This document shows, piece by piece, positions 26,646 through 35,797 of a stretch of DNA of 64,000 nucleotides (the first letter of the stretch is position 1; each line of letters starts with the position of its first letter). The stretch is from TK10-74A sp965263065 (GTDB taxonomy: Bacteria; Chloroflexota; Dehalococcoidia; Bin125). The position numbers were made by a program, and so were the translations under genes. The stretch is from the NCBI GenBank assembly GCA_965263065.1, contig CBDHGH010000003.1:682001-746000 (forward strand), read 5' to 3'. Under the pieces are notes generated by a model. It made no database searches. It worked only from the letters and a program-made list of their open reading frames with translations, and was not told the origin of the DNA.

Positions 26646-27401
26646 CTAGTCGTCGCTGGCGACGGCCCAGCCATCGACGGAGGCGGCGCCGGCCGACAGC
26701 AGGGCCTCCGCGCAGGCGTTGAGCGTCGCGCCGGTGGTGGTCACGTCATCGACGACGAGGACGGCGCGGTCGCGCACGCGCTCGGGGTCGGCGGCGAAGG
26801 CGCCGCGCACGTTGGCGAGACGGGCGGCGCGATTCGGCTGCCCGACTTGCTGGGGGGTGCGCCGGCGACGCCGCAGCGCCCGCTCGTCGAAGGGCTGGTC
26901 GAGGCGCGCGGCCAGCAGCCGTCCGAAGACGGCGGCCTGGTTGTGGCCGCGACGGCGGCGCCGGCCGCCGGGCATCGGCACGGCCGTGACGAGGTCGAGG
27001 TGCGGCGGCAGATCGGTCAGGTCCGCGACCTCGAGCATGGGCGCGGCGGTGGCGGTGAGGCTCTGGTACTTCACGGCGAGCACGGCCCGCCGCGCCGTGC
27101 CCTGGAACACGAAGGCGGCGCGCAGCGAGCGCAGCGCCGGCGGGTCGAGGCGGCAGCGATGGCAGACCGCGGCGCCGGGCCCGTCGCCGGGTTCCCAGCA
27201 GCGCGGGCAGCGCGGCGGCGCGGCGGGCGTGAACGTGGCGCGACAGTCGTCGCAGAGCAGGGCGCCGTCGGCGGCGCAGACGGCGCAGCGCGGCGGGAAG
27301 AGGAAGTCGGCGGCGCGACCGCGCCAGCGGCGCAGGCGATCGCGGTCGATGACGTCGGTTCGCACGGCGCGCCCCTCCCCGTCCGGCCGGGCAAAGCCCA
27401 T
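26646..27401 (-). CDS. comF: ComF-family phosphoribosyltransferase-like protein
   Basis: About 251 residues. A zinc-ribbon start (CAVCAADGALLCDDC, then CPRCWEPGD and CHRC) is followed by a PRTase-like core with the LVVDDVTTTGATLNACAEALL PRPP-loop motif. ComF proteins act in DNA uptake in competent bacteria; in non-competent species the role is unclear. I prefer the ATG at 27401, 11 nt from a TATATT box, which implies a leaderless mRNA; a GTG at 27365 is the alternative. It is divergent from the moaD-moaE fusion. Confidence 0.85.
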   Translation of the reverse strand: MGFARPDGEGRAVRTDVIDRDRLRRWRGRAADFLFPPRCAVCAADGALLCDDCRATFTPAAPPRCPRCWEPGDGPGAAVCHRCRLDPPALRSLRAAFVFQGTARRAVLAVKYQSLTATAAPMLEVADLTDLPPHLDLVTAVPMPGGRRRRRGHNQAAVFGRLLAARLDQPFDERALRRRRRTPQQVGQPNRAARLANVRGAFAADPERVRDRAVLVVDDVTTTGATLNACAEALLSAGAASVDGWAVASDD

Positions 27402-27412
27402 CCGGTCGGGCG

Positions 27413-27420
27413 AATATAGA
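27413..27420. promoter_or_regulatory. Overlapping divergent -10 boxes (comF and moaD-moaE)
   Basis: AATATAGA reads as TATAGA on the plus strand (27415-27420, 8 nt before the moaD-moaE ATG) and as TATATT on the minus strand (27418-27413, 11 nt before the comF ATG). Both spacings match leaderless transcripts. The two boxes share four bases, so the promoters should be mutually exclusive. No good -35 was found for either. Confidence 0.5.
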
Positions 27421-27428
27421 CTGCGGGC

Positions 27429-28148
27429 ATGACGATCACGGTGCAGCTCTTCGCCAGCCTGGCCGAGTCGGCGGGAACCCGGCGCATCGAGTTGCCGCTC
27501 GACGGGGCGACGACGGCGCGATGCCTGACCAGCGCCGTCATCGAGCGCTACCCGGCGCTGGCGGCGATGCGCGACTCGGTCATCGTGGCGGTGAACGCCG
27601 AGTACGTGTCGGCGGACTTCCCGATCCGCGCCGGCGACGAGGTGGCGTTGATCCCGCCCGTCAGCGGCGGCGCTGCGGATGGCGCTGCTGATGCCGATGG
27701 CGACGCGTACTTCCGCATCACCGACGCGCCGCTCGACGTCGCCGCGCTGCACGATCTGGTGCTGCGCCCCGAGGCGGGCGCGGTCTCGGTGTTCAGCGGC
27801 GTGGTGCGCAACAACAACCTGGGCCGCGAGGTGGACTACCTGGAGTACGAGGCCTATCCGGCCATGGCCTGCAAGATCATGCGCCAGATCGCCGGCGAGG
27901 TGCGGGCGCGCTGGGAGGTCTGCGCGGTGGCGATGCACCACCGCCGCGGCCGCCTGGAGATCGGCGAGGCGAGCGTGCTGATCGCCGTGTCGTCGCCGCA
28001 CCGCCAGGAGGGCATCGAGGCCTGCCACTACGCGATCGACCGGCTGAAGGCGATCGTGCCCGTGTGGAAGAAGGAGGTCTGGGCCGACGGCGAGCACTGG
28101 ATCGAGGGCAGCCTGACGCCCCAGGCGGAGGCGCGGGGGGCGGACTAA
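27429..28148 (+). CDS. MoaD-MoaE fusion, molybdopterin synthase
   Basis: 239 residues. Residues 1-81 are the MoaD sulfur-carrier fold ending in PPVSGG. A 12-residue Ala/Asp linker leads to MoaE (about 93-232), with GAVSVFSGVVRN, HHRRGRLEIGEASVLIAVSS and the active-site VPVWKKEVW. The two halves normally form the synthase that makes molybdopterin from precursor Z. The MoaD Gly-Gly is internal at 80-81, so it must be cleaved before it can carry a thiocarboxylate, as reported for the mycobacterial MoaX fusion. A JAMM protease occurs at 52357. It is the only plus-strand housekeeping gene in this part of the window. Confidence 0.92.
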   Translation: MTITVQLFASLAESAGTRRIELPLDGATTARCLTSAVIERYPALAAMRDSVIVAVNAEYVSADFPIRAGDEVALIPPVSGGAADGAADADGDAYFRITDAPLDVAALHDLVLRPEAGAVSVFSGVVRNNNLGREVDYLEYEAYPAMACKIMRQIAGEVRARWEVCAVAMHHRRGRLEIGEASVLIAVSSPHRQEGIEACHYAIDRLKAIVPVWKKEVWADGEHWIEGSLTPQAEARGAD

Positions 28149-28311
28149 CGCACGTTCCGCAGCCGGGGGTCGAGCGCGTCGCGGACGCAGGGAGCACCCC
28201 CCCAACCCCCCCACGCGCCGCCGGGGCGCCCCGGGGCTGCGCCCACTCCGCGTCGCCGCGCGATCAGCGGCCAACCCGGCCTCTGCGCCGGTCGTTCAGA
28301 CCTTCCCTGGG

Positions 28312-28317
28312 TATGAT
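28312..28317 (+). promoter_or_regulatory. -10 box of the restriction-modification gene
   Basis: TATGAT (five of six consensus bases), 24 nt before the ATG at 28342, followed by a GGGGGA ribosome-binding sequence. No clear -35. It lies at the end of the 193-nt gap after moaD-moaE, which otherwise shows only C-rich DNA. Confidence 0.45.
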
Positions 28318-28341
28318 GCACCCGGCGGCCCAGGGGGAACC

Positions 28342-31300
28342 ATGACCAGCGGCAGCGACTCCGATCTGCGGGCCTACCTCCGTGACGTTCGGCAGACCCG
28401 CGCGACCGGGCAGGCAACGGAGCACAGCTACCGGCCCGCGCTCAAGACGCTGATCGAGGCGCTGGGTGGCGCTGGCGCCGATGCGATCAACGAGCCCGCG
28501 CACACTGCCGCCGGTGCGCCAGACTTCATCGTCGAGCGCGACGGCGTTCCGATCGGCCATATCGAGTGCAAGGACATCGGTCAGAACCTCGACGCCGCCG
28601 AGACGAGCGAGCAGCTCCAGCGCTACCGCGGTGCGCTGCCCAACCTGATCCTGACCGACTATCTGGAGTTCCGCTGGTACGTGGATGGTGAGTTGCGGGA
28701 GACGGCGAGGCTTGGGCGGGCCGGCGGCGCAAGCGTCGCGAGAGAGAGCGGCGGGTCCGCGAACGTTCGGGCGTTGGTCGATGCGTTCTTCAACGCCGAA
28801 GCTGTCGTAGTCGGCGACCCGGCCGATCTGGCGCGGCGCATGGCCGGCAAGACGCGACTGTTGCGGGACGGCATTCGGCTCATCCTGGAGGACAAGGACA
28901 ACGGGGATGCCGGCGGGCTACGTGACCTGATGGCGAGCTACCGCGACGTGCTGATCAGCGACCTGCAGCCGGAGAAGTTCGCTGACCTGCAGGCGCAGAC
29001 GGCGGCCTACGGCCTTTTTGCGGCGCGTTGCCTCCACGATGGGCCGTCTGAGTTCACCCGCGAGACGGCCGTGTGGGCGCAGACGACGCCGTTCTTGAGT
29101 CAAGTGTTCGGGCTGATCGCCGGCCGGGAGGCCGATCCACGGATCTCGTGGATCGTAGATGACCTCGCGCGGTTGCTCGATCGCGCCGATATGGGGGGCA
29201 TTCTCAAGGACTTCGGACGGCGCACCAGGCAGGAAGACCCGGTGGTGCATTTCTACGAGGACTTCCTCAACGCGTACGACCCAAAACTGCGCGAGTTGCG
29301 CGGCGTCTACTACACGCCCGAGCCCGTGGTGTCGTACATCGTCAGCAGCGTCGACCGGCTGCTGCGACGCGAGTTCGGCCTTTCCGACGGCTTGGCCGAC
29401 ACGACGACAGTCAAGACTGTGACCTCTGACGGGGAGCCGCAAAGCAGCCCACGGGTGTTGATCCTCGATCCAGCAGTTGGGACAGGCACATTTCTCCGCG
29501 AGGCGGTCTCGCAGATCCACGACGATGTCCAGCGCCGGCGCCTCGGCGGGGCTTGGCCCGACTACGTGCAGGAGCATCTACTCCCGCGTCTGTTCGGGTT
29601 CGAGCTGATGATGGCCCCTTACGCGATCTGCCATCTCAAGCTTGCGCTCGAGATAGGAGGGGAGCAGGGGCAGTTCACTATGCCCGCCGGCGAGCGGCTC
29701 AAGGTTTTTCTGACCAACTCGTTGGAGGAGGCGCACGAGGCGGTCAGTGGGCCGATGTTCGCCAGCCAAATCGCGCTCGAAGCTCGGAGCGCCGACGCAG
29801 TCAAGCGCGACCGTCCGGTCATGGTTGTGATCGGCAATCCGCCCTACTCGGGCCACTCCGCCAACAAGGGTAAGTGGATACGCGACCTCATCAGTGACTA
29901 CAAGCGGGATGTCCCCGAACTGAAGAAGCCAGGACAGGCGAAGTGGTTGAGCGATGACTACGTGAAGTTCATCCGTTTCGCCCAGTGGCGCATCGAGCGG
30001 ACCGGCGAGGGGGTGCTCGGCTTCGTCACGAACCACAGCTACCTCGACAATCCCACGTTCCGCGGTATGCGCCGATCACTGATGAAGTCGTTCGATGAGA
30101 TCTACTTGCTGGATCTGCACGGCAACAGCAAGAAGCGGGAAAGCGCGCCGGACGGAGGTCTGGACGTGAACGTGTTCGACATCCAGCAAGGCGTCGCGAT
30201 CGGCCTGTTCGTGAAGCGCTCTACTGGCGCGGTGAATCTAGCGCGCGTGTTCCACGCTGATCTGTGGGGTGAGCGGGGCGCGGGAACAGAGAGCGGGAAG
30301 TATGGGTGGCTGGCCGCGAATAGCGTCGAGACTACCGAGTGGACGGAGCTCGCACCGAAATCGCCGCGCTACCTGTTCGTGCCGCGTGACGAAGCGCTGG
30401 CCGACGAGTATGAGAACGCATGGTCTGTGCCGGCGATATTCGCGCCAAACGGCGACCCCGCTCCGGGCATCGTGACCACTCACGACCAATTCGCCATCTC
30501 CTGGACGGCCGCCGAGGCCGCCGCCAAGGTGGAACGCCTGCTGGCTACGGGTTCCGAGGACGAGGCGCGTTCGATCTGGCGCCTGTGCTCGCAGAATCAG
30601 TGGCAGTACGACCGCGCCAGGAAGGAGCTCTCGGAGGGGGGATGGCGAGATCACGTGGAGACCATCCAATACCGCCCCTTCGACGTCAGGGCCACCGTCT
30701 TCGACCGCAACGTCGCAGTGCATCGGCGGGAACGCGTCATGCGCCACATGTTGGCTGGGCCCAATCTCGGGCTTTCGACTACCCGCGCAACCGAGATCGC
30801 GGGCGGCTGGGAGCATGTGTTTTTGTCGAAGCAGCTGACGCAGCATCACACCGTATCGATCAAGGAAGTCAACTACCTGTTTCCTCTCTACCGATACCCA
30901 GAGGAGGCGGACGAGATGGAGCTTGCCATCGCCAGCCGGAGTCCCAATCTCGCACCTGGGTTCACTTCGTCGCTGGCAGAGGCGACCGGGCTCCGCTACT
31001 CGGCGGGCGGGACCGGCGACCCTGATGAGACGTTCGCTCCCGAGGACGTCTTCCACTACATCTACGCCGTGCTGCACAGCCCGGAGTACCGCCGCCGCTA
31101 CGCCGACTTCCTGAAGTCGGACTTCCCGCGCGTCCCGCTGCCGGGCAACCGGGCACTGTTCGCCGATCTCGCCGGGCTTGGAGCGCGTCTCACGGCCCTG
31201 CATCTGATGGATGGGGATGGCGCGGACAAGCCCAGCTTCCCCGCCGGGGGAACCAATCTCGTGGAACGCGTCCGCTACACGGATCCGGTGAACGGGCGGG

Positions 31301-31554
31301 CCGGCCGCGTGGCGATCAACAAGACGCAGTCCTTCGAGGGCGTGTCGCCGGAGACGTGGGGCTTCACGATCGGAGGCTATCGGCCCGCCGAAAAGTGGCT
31401 GAAGGACCGAAAGGGGCGCACGCTGTCCTTCGATGACATCTCCTGGTATCAGCGGGTCTGCGCCGCCCTCGCCGAGACGCCCCGCGTGATGGAGCGCATC
31501 GACGAGACGATCGCGGCGCACGGCGGCTGGCCGATTGGCGTGCAAACGCCCTGA
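28342..31554 (+). CDS. Single-chain restriction-modification enzyme (type IIG / ISP-like)
   Basis: 1070 residues. N-terminal PD-(D/E)xK nuclease: D61, E75 and K77 in PDFIVERDG...HIECKD. A helical connector precedes the methyltransferase: LDPAVGTGTFLREA near residue 374 and catalytic NPPY near 497. The C-terminal 400 residues match the target-recognition region of the type ISP group (ending in the RPAEKWLKDRKGR segment). I see no helicase Walker motifs between nuclease and methyltransferase, so type IIG cleavage without translocation is likelier than true ISP action. All catalytic residues are intact. It is isolated between moaD-moaE and a repeat-filled gap. Confidence 0.9.
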   Translation: MTSGSDSDLRAYLRDVRQTRATGQATEHSYRPALKTLIEALGGAGADAINEPAHTAAGAPDFIVERDGVPIGHIECKDIGQNLDAAETSEQLQRYRGALPNLILTDYLEFRWYVDGELRETARLGRAGGASVARESGGSANVRALVDAFFNAEAVVVGDPADLARRMAGKTRLLRDGIRLILEDKDNGDAGGLRDLMASYRDVLISDLQPEKFADLQAQTAAYGLFAARCLHDGPSEFTRETAVWAQTTPFLSQVFGLIAGREADPRISWIVDDLARLLDRADMGGILKDFGRRTRQEDPVVHFYEDFLNAYDPKLRELRGVYYTPEPVVSYIVSSVDRLLRREFGLSDGLADTTTVKTVTSDGEPQSSPRVLILDPAVGTGTFLREAVSQIHDDVQRRRLGGAWPDYVQEHLLPRLFGFELMMAPYAICHLKLALEIGGEQGQFTMPAGERLKVFLTNSLEEAHEAVSGPMFASQIALEARSADAVKRDRPVMVVIGNPPYSGHSANKGKWIRDLISDYKRDVPELKKPGQAKWLSDDYVKFIRFAQWRIERTGEGVLGFVTNHSYLDNPTFRGMRRSLMKSFDEIYLLDLHGNSKKRESAPDGGLDVNVFDIQQGVAIGLFVKRSTGAVNLARVFHADLWGERGAGTESGKYGWLAANSVETTEWTELAPKSPRYLFVPRDEALADEYENAWSVPAIFAPNGDPAPGIVTTHDQFAISWTAAEAAAKVERLLATGSEDEARSIWRLCSQNQWQYDRARKELSEGGWRDHVETIQYRPFDVRATVFDRNVAVHRRERVMRHMLAGPNLGLSTTRATEIAGGWEHVFLSKQLTQHHTVSIKEVNYLFPLYRYPEEADEMELAIASRSPNLAPGFTSSLAEATGLRYSAGGTGDPDETFAPEDVFHYIYAVLHSPEYRRRYADFLKSDFPRVPLPGNRALFADLAGLGARLTALHLMDGDGADKPSFPAGGTNLVERVRYTDPVNGRAGRVAINKTQSFEGVSPETWGFTIGGYRPAEKWLKDRKGRTLSFDDISWYQRVCAALAETPRVMERIDETIAAHGGWPIGVQTP

Positions 31555-31627
31555 TCCTCCCGCGCCCTGGCCTCGCCGCGTCGCCCGCCGCGGCGTCGGC
31601 GTCGGGGCGGACGCCGGAACCTCACCC

Positions 31628-31670
31628 CCGAACCCCCGCTCCATTGCTCGGCAATGGAGCGGGGGTTCGG
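31628..31670. terminator. 20-bp perfect hairpin downstream of the restriction gene
   Basis: Left arm 31628-31647 and right arm 31651-31670 pair perfectly over 20 bp round a TCG loop. It starts 73 nt after the plus-strand stop and faces another gene's 3' end, so it may terminate in both directions. It is a diverged, inverted relative of the CCTCACCCCC-type repeat described at 31719, 32091 and 57784. There is no U-run. Confidence 0.6.
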
Positions 31671-31718
31671 CAGGGGATGGGGACGGGAGGGGTCGCGTAC
31701 CTGCAGGCGCGTCCGGTT

Positions 31719-31765
31719 CCCCCTCTCCATCGCTTCAGATGGAGAGGGGGTTAGGGGGTGAGGTT
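31719..31765. repeat. Dispersed palindromic repeat, copy 1
   Basis: 13-bp stem CCCCCTCTCCATC / GATGGAGAGGGGG (31719-31731 and 31738-31750) with loop GCTTCA, followed by TTAGGGGGTGAGGTT. The same unit recurs at 32091 and 57784. It is non-coding and lies between convergent genes. Confidence 0.85.
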
Positions 31766-31870
31766 CCGCGGCCGCCTCGCCACGTCGCCAAGCGTCCGCT
31801 ATACTGCGATGGAGACCCGCGCAGCGCGGTCGCTACAGGCAAGGGCGGGGGTGCTGAAGCCCCGATCAAC

Positions 31871-31990
31871 CCATGCAAACTCGTGCACACTCGTGCACAC
31901 TCCTGCACACTCCTGCGCCCAGGTGACACCCAGTGACCGCCCCTGACCCCACCTGAGCGCCCATGCACCCCCAGAAACGCCAGTGATTAT
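31871..31990. repeat. Second decamer array, decaying, with TG every 10 bp
   Basis: Twelve successive 10-mers. The first four good copies read TCGTGCACAC or TCCTGCACAC; later ones diverge, yet TG stays at positions 4-5 in eleven of the twelve. No gene is convincing here. The phase equals one helical turn, as in the 14711 array, but the sequence differs. It lies in the 568-nt convergent gap between the restriction gene and dnaC. Confidence 0.75.
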
Positions 31991-32090
31991 CGGCCCTTTC
32001 GCGATCGACCCCCTGCCGGGAGGTGGAAAACTCCGCAGGGCGTGCACATGTGCTCTCGACCCCCTGCCGACCCCCATTCCCCCTCCGGTC

Positions 32091-32137
32091 CCCCCTCTCC
32101 AGCGCTTCAGCTGGAGAGGGGGTTAGGGGGTGAGGTT
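32091..32137. repeat. Dispersed palindromic repeat, copy 2
   Basis: Stem CCCCCTCTCCAGC / GCTGGAGAGGGGG (32091-32103 and 32110-32122) with loop GCTTCA. Relative to the other copies one pair has changed on both sides (T-A to G-C), which keeps the stem intact. The adjoining TTAGGGGGTGAGGTT supplies the stop codon and last residues (NLTP) of the dnaC-like gene. A 14-bp direct repeat TCGACCCCCTGCCG lies nearby at 32005 and 32056. Confidence 0.85.
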
Positions 32138-33535
32138 GCGCCCGCCGGACCGGCGGCGCGGCCCCGACCGCGGCGCGACGGGCCGGGGCGACGTGCCGGT
32201 ACGGTAGTCGCGCACGTCCAGCTCGTAGACTTGGCTGAGGCGTGGGTCGAAGATGCGCGAGGCCAGCCGCGGGTCGAGGTCGTCGGGCTTCATGTTGGTC
32301 GTGATCAGCGTCGGCGACTCCTGCAGGTAGCGGTAGGAGAGCAGCTGGTAGAGCTTCTCCTCGGCCCAGGGCGTGGTGGAGTGCGCGCCCAGGTCGTCGA
32401 GGACGAGCAGGCCGGCGTGGCGCAGGGCGTCGAGCACGTCGTCGTAGGTTTCGGCGTTGTCGGGGCGGTAGGCGCGCCGCAGACGGTCGAGCAGGTCGGG
32501 CACGACGGCGAAGAAGACCGAATCGGCGGCGGCGATGCGCTGCCGGGCGGCGGCCGCCGCGAGATGCGTCTTGCCCGTCCCGGTGGGCCCCATCAGCACC
32601 ATCCAGCCGCGAGGATGCTCCGCCCACTGCCGCACCATGTTGCGCACCAGCCCCAGGTTCTCCGCCTCCTTGGCGCTGAGGCGGCCCTCCAGGCGGAAGC
32701 CGTCGAAGCTGCAGCGGTCGAGCTGGTCGCGGGAGAGGCCCCCGATCTCCCGGTAGCCGCCGGCCGGGTCCGCCGCCGACCCCGCGGCGGCGGCCAAGTC
32801 GTGCCGATCGACGAGCGCGGCGCGGTCGAGCATGGGCAGGGCGCGTCGCAGCGCGGCGCCCGGCGCCGCCGAGGCCAGCAGCACGGTGGGCAGCCGGGCC
32901 GTCATGCGGTGGTTGGCGATCTGGAAGATCTTCTCGCCGGCCCAGTCGGTGGGGTTGGCGGCGTCGAGGTCGTCGAGGATGAGGAAGGGCGCGCTGCGCA
33001 CCTGCTCGAACAGTTGCGGGAAGGGGGTCTCGGCGTTCTTGCGATAGGCGGCGCGCAGGTGGTCGAGCAGGTCGGGCACGACGACGTACAGGGCGGCGCG
33101 CCCGCGGCCGATGCGGTCGTTGGCGATGGCCGCCGCCAGGGAGGTCTTGCCCGCGCCCGACGGCCCCGTGATGAGCAGCCAGGGTTTCGCGCCGGCCTCG
33201 CGGGCGGCCCCCTCGGCCGCGGCCCGCGCGGCGCCAAAGGCCGCCGGCCGATCGGCCGGGAGCTGCTCGAAGGTCACGCCCGACAGGGGCCCCAGGTTGC
33301 TGTAGCGCTGCAACCGCTCGGCGCGCTTGCCGGCCGATTCCTCGCGCGCGCAGCGACAGGCGATCGCCTTGCCGAAGGCCGGGTCGTCGAGCGGCGCGTC
33401 GCGGCGCACGAAGCCGGCGTCGTTGCACAGCGGGCAGGCGGGCGGCGGCGGGGGCGCGACCTCAGCGGCGGATGAGGTGGTCGAACTGCGACGCGGATCG
33501 CCAGCCAGCACGTCGCTCAGACGGCGCATCGTCAT
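32123..33535 (-). CDS. DnaC/DnaI-like helicase loader with two tandem AAA+ modules
   Basis: 470 residues. An N-terminal zinc site (C34, C37, C60, C62) precedes two homologous ATPase modules. Module 1: Walker A GPSGAGKT at 124-131, Walker B FLILDDLD near 184-191. Module 2: Walker A GPTGTGKT at 316-323, Walker B LLVLDDLG near 376-383, sensor TTN and Arg-finger SRIFD near 426. Module 1 lacks the TTN and SRIxD elements, so it may bind but not signal. Ordinary DnaC or DnaI has one module and about 250-310 residues. It follows dnaD with a long 74-nt overlap; a GTG at 33511 would shorten this. It presumably loads DnaB, encoded two genes upstream. Confidence 0.88.
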   Translation of the reverse strand: MTMRRLSDVLAGDPRRSSTTSSAAEVAPPPPPACPLCNDAGFVRRDAPLDDPAFGKAIACRCAREESAGKRAERLQRYSNLGPLSGVTFEQLPADRPAAFGAARAAAEGAAREAGAKPWLLITGPSGAGKTSLAAAIANDRIGRGRAALYVVVPDLLDHLRAAYRKNAETPFPQLFEQVRSAPFLILDDLDAANPTDWAGEKIFQIANHRMTARLPTVLLASAAPGAALRRALPMLDRAALVDRHDLAAAAGSAADPAGGYREIGGLSRDQLDRCSFDGFRLEGRLSAKEAENLGLVRNMVRQWAEHPRGWMVLMGPTGTGKTHLAAAAARQRIAAADSVFFAVVPDLLDRLRRAYRPDNAETYDDVLDALRHAGLLVLDDLGAHSTTPWAEEKLYQLLSYRYLQESPTLITTNMKPDDLDPRLASRIFDPRLSQVYELDVRDYRTGTSPRPVAPRSGPRRRSGGRNLTP

Positions 33536-34252
33536 CGTCCCTCCCCTCGTCGTCCCAGCGCTCCAGGATGCGCTGGATATAGCGCCAGCTGCGCTTGTTG
33601 AGCTCGGCCGCCTCGCGGAAGGCGTCCTCGATCCAGGCCGGCGGGTAGAGGCCCTCGGCCTCGGCCAGGGCGTCGGCGATCTGCGGCGTGATGGGGCCGA
33701 TCGTCGACTCGTAGAGCGCGTAGACGTTGATTTCGGCGCCCGCTTGGGGGCCGGGCTGCGGCGCGACGGCAGCCCCCGTGCCGGCGCGCGCCGTGCCGAT
33801 CGGGACCTGCCCGGTCGCGGCGAGCTGCCCGCGCCGCCAGCGATCGAGGGCGCGCGCGTCGGACTCGCTGTTGAGCGTCAGTACCTCCGCGTAGGAGGGC
33901 GCCCTCGCCGGCGCGCCGTCGGTCGGGACGGGCTGGGCCGCGGCGCGCAGCAACGTCCCGCGCGACACGGCCGCCTCGAGCCCCCGGCGGAAGACCGCGT
34001 CGACATCGGCGTGGGGGAAGAAGCGGGCCAGCGCGGCGACCAGGGGACGCTCGGCGCGCAGCGCGGCCACGTCGAGCAGGCGCGGGAAGCGGCGCAGCCG
34101 CTGCACGCCCGCGACGCCGTACAGCGTGACGAGCAGCTCCGCCGGGTCGTCCATCTGCGGCACGGCCTGATGCAGCAGCGCCGCGGGCAGCACCACCTGG
34201 CGCGCGCCGGCGGGCAGCGTGGGGGACGAGCGCGAGGGGTCGCCGGGGGCGG

Positions 34253-34256
<4 letters not shown>
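33462..34256 (-). CDS. dnaD: DnaD-domain replication protein
   Basis: 264 residues. The C-terminal 70 residues are a DnaD/DnaB2 domain: NVYALYESTIGPITPQIADAL, then PPAWIEDAFREAAELNKRSW and YIQRILERW. The N-terminal part is a probable winged-helix scaffold, and the middle is a Pro/Ala linker. DnaD remodels DNA during initiation and restart in Firmicutes. It is joined to dnaB by an ATGA overlap and to the dnaC-like gene downstream, so it forms a complete primosome module. Confidence 0.85.
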
Positions 34257-35758
<1,502 letters not shown>

Positions 35759-35797
35759 CGGGGCTCCCCTCCGCGGGGAGCCGGCTGGCGCCCCGGG

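Noticed and set aside
26646..28274. A 542-residue frame joining comF with antisense of moaD-moaE
   Set aside because: The part above 27401 is antisense to a real plus-strand gene; the comF start at 27401 or 27365 fits the family.
31866..33428. Long alternative frame on the minus strand extending past the dnaC-like gene
   Set aside because: Out of frame with the two Walker motifs; Arg/Ala-rich shadow that happens to read through the decamer array.
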